Source: a virus
DNA length: 56,758 nt
Direction: 5' to 3' (one strand)
IMG/VR virus record: IMGVR_UViG_3300046824_000124
Span: 1-56,758 of that record
Part shown: positions 55,517 through 56,758 of the stretch, one piece after another
Position numbering within the stretch: the stretch's first letter is position 1
Layout: each line of letters opens with the position of its first letter
Made by a program: the position numbers and the translations under genes
Notes under the pieces: model-generated
Told to the model about the DNA's origin: nothing
What the model saw: only the letters and a program-made list of their open reading frames with translations
Database searches by the model: none

Positions 55517-56246
55517 GAGCAACGATGAAGGGAAGGTGGTCGCGTTTGACCTGTCCCGCTTCGTGCGAACGATAAAGACGCGACAGGGCGATCAACGCTA
55601 TCTGAATGCCCGCGGGCGGCTGGCATGGCTCCGGCATGATTGGCCAGCCGCCAAGATCGCGACGGCGCAGATCGAGGCAAGCGACAAGCATGCGCGCTTT
55701 CAATGCGTGATCGAACTGCCCAACGGCGCGACTGCAACGGGACATGGATCAGAGACTCTCCAGGACTTCCCGGACTTCTATGAGAAAGCAGAGACAAAGG
55801 CGATGGCGCGGGCCTGCGCGGTGCTCGGCTACGGCACCGAGGGCGCGTTAGACCTGGACGACGACGAGCCCCTTGATGGTCTACCGGCCGCCAAAGGTGA
55901 GCGCGCGGCACGGCGGATGGATGATCGGCAGCGGCAACAGGTGGACGCGCAACACGCACAGAACGTGACGCCGGCGCAGCCACCGCCCTCGAACCTCCCC
56001 GCAACCCGTAGGGCTGCACGCACCATCGGTTCCGCGCAGGATGCGCCTGCGGGACCGTCAGACGATGACGCGGTACTCAGGGACGAACTGCGGGAGTTAG
56101 GGACGCGCGGCTTCGACTTGAATCGGTTCTTGACTGGCAGGAACAAGGAACTTGACGATCTCACCCGTGGCGAGTTGGAGGGCATCCTGCCGACCGCGCG
56201 TGAGGTCGTGCGCAAGCGGGTGGAGAAGCTGACGGCGCAATCGTAA
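55506..56246 (+). CDS. Rad52/DdrA-like single-strand annealing protein
   Basis: 246 residues. First about 110 residues carry the Rad52_Rad22/DdrA pattern (KIATAQIEASDKHARFQCVIELPNGATATGHG, EKAETKAMARACAVLGYGT). Then a disordered Gln/Pro-rich linker and a C-terminal helical tail (LTRGELEGILPTAREVVRKRVEKL). Anneals complementary strands in phage recombination and repair. Directly upstream of the replication initiator. Confidence 0.8.
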   Translation: MVTESNDEGKVVAFDLSRFVRTIKTRQGDQRYLNARGRLAWLRHDWPAAKIATAQIEASDKHARFQCVIELPNGATATGHGSETLQDFPDFYEKAETKAMARACAVLGYGTEGALDLDDDEPLDGLPAAKGERAARRMDDRQRQQVDAQHAQNVTPAQPPPSNLPATRRAARTIGSAQDAPAGPSDDDAVLRDELRELGTRGFDLNRFLTGRNKELDDLTRGELEGILPTAREVVRKRVEKLTAQS

Positions 56247-56262
56247 GAATCGAGCATGGTAG

Positions 56263-56758
56263 ATGGCGTTCTACACCCCGTCGCATAGCGACCTCGCCCG
56301 ACATCGGAAGACGAAACGGTTCATGCGTGCCCTCGACGTTGGCACGGTGGCCGCAATCGGGCATCTCCACCTCTTCTGGCACTGGGTCTTAGAGTTCGCC
56401 CCTTCCGGCGACATCTCCTTCGACCGCTTCACCTGCGAGGACATCGCGGACGGCGCACTCTGGGAGGGTGACGCCCTCCCATTCCTCGAAGCACTCGTAA
56501 CCTCCGGGTTCGTGGATCGTGAGGCTGATCGCCTTGCGGTTCACGAGTGGGATACCTACGGCGGCAAGTTCCAGAAGAAGCTCGCCTACGACCGGGAACG
56601 CAAGCGTGCCAAGGGGAAATCCGCTGACGGCGACGGACTTCCAACGGACATCCTAGAGCCTTCCAACGGAATTCCACGGAATTCCACGGAAGAAGATGGA
56701 GCGCCTCGGAATTCACAACGCAAAGAAAAAGAAAAAGAAGAGAAAGAGGGATTAACTC
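56263..56758 (+). CDS. Replication initiator (replisome organiser), N-terminal part
   Basis: ATG 56263; the frame is open to the window end and continues at base 2 of the left copy. The first about 110 residues (YTPSHSDLARHRKTKRFMRAL, AIGHLHLFWHWVLEFAPSG, DRLAVHEWDTYGGKFQKKLAYDRERKRAK) match the winged-helix N-terminal domain of phage replisome organisers related to DnaD/lambda O. Binds the origin and recruits the DnaC-like loader encoded next. Confidence 0.8.
   Translation, partial: MAFYTPSHSDLARHRKTKRFMRALDVGTVAAIGHLHLFWHWVLEFAPSGDISFDRFTCEDIADGALWEGDALPFLEALVTSGFVDREADRLAVHEWDTYGGKFQKKLAYDRERKRAKGKSADGDGLPTDILEPSNGIPRNSTEEDGAPRNSQRKEKEKEEKEGLT
56631..56758. repeat. Terminal redundancy, right copy
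   Basis: Identical to bases 1-134 except that one hexamer (AAAAAG) of the A-rich tract is missing, so 128 bases long. The coding frame is unaffected: two residues (KE) fewer. Confidence 0.93.

Noticed and set aside
1-56758. CRISPR arrays or tRNA genes
   Set aside because: No regularly spaced identical short repeats with unique spacers, and no complete tRNA cloverleaf was found by eye; the 187-189 bp units at 6.5-7.0 kb are too long and too diverged for CRISPR.

Overview
The window is one complete, circularly closed genome of a temperate tailed phage (Caudoviricetes, siphovirus type), about 56.6 kb. The first 134 bases recur at the last 128 bases, differing by one 6-base unit, and the replication-initiator gene reads in frame across the joint. 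Evidence for a phage: small and large terminase, portal, scaffold, major capsid, head-tail connectors, tail tube, frameshifted tail chaperones, a 1759-residue tape measure, distal tail and hub proteins, endolysin, holin candidates, serine integrase, excisionase-like protein and a repressor/Cro pair. There is no contractile sheath, which fits a siphovirus. GC is high, Shine-Dalgarno sites are strong, and GTG starts are common. The host is a high-GC bacterium with peptidoglycan; it cannot be named from this sequence.

Layout. (1) 52.8-56.76 kb continuing through 0-8.6 kb, rightward: early operon with Cro-like regulator, small unknown genes, orphan Phd-type antitoxin, Rad52/DdrA-like annealing protein, replication initiator with an iteron-like origin inside its gene, DnaC-like helicase loader, a run of small genes joined by a copied ribosome-binding junction, a DNA methyltransferase broken in its catalytic motif, a PD-(D/E)XK nuclease, a VUT-family (queuosine-precursor type) transporter, and two unknown genes flanking a 541-bp noncoding tract of tandem hairpin units. 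An independent LAGLIDADG endonuclease gene lies backwards inside this operon. (2) 8.6-9.3 kb, leftward cassette. (3) 9.4-38.4 kb, rightward late operon: ParB-methyltransferase fusion, packaging, portal, an unusual block of beta-rich/LamG fibre-like proteins between portal and scaffold, capsid, connectors, tail. (4) 38.4-39.8 kb, leftward cassette. (5) 39.9-47.2 kb, rightward lysis and accessory region: several small membrane proteins, papain-like protein, nuclease-like protein, third methyltransferase, three-catalytic-domain endolysin, holin candidate, with a reversed HNH-AP2 endonuclease. (6) 47.3-49.9 kb, leftward cassette. (7) 50-52.8 kb, lysogeny control: excisionase-like HTH, serine integrase, candidate attP/operator dyads, repressor, operators.

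Three leftward cassettes (ending upstream at about 9.37, 39.66 and 50.0 kb) start from sigma70-type promoters that share an 11-base AACCCCTTGAC block and related leaders, while their protein cargo differs. They oppose the late operon and include proteins with signal peptides, which suggests expression in the lysogen. The strongest candidate for something undescribed is the tandem, hairpin-rich noncoding array at 6509-7049. The conserved-shell/variable-cargo cassettes come next.
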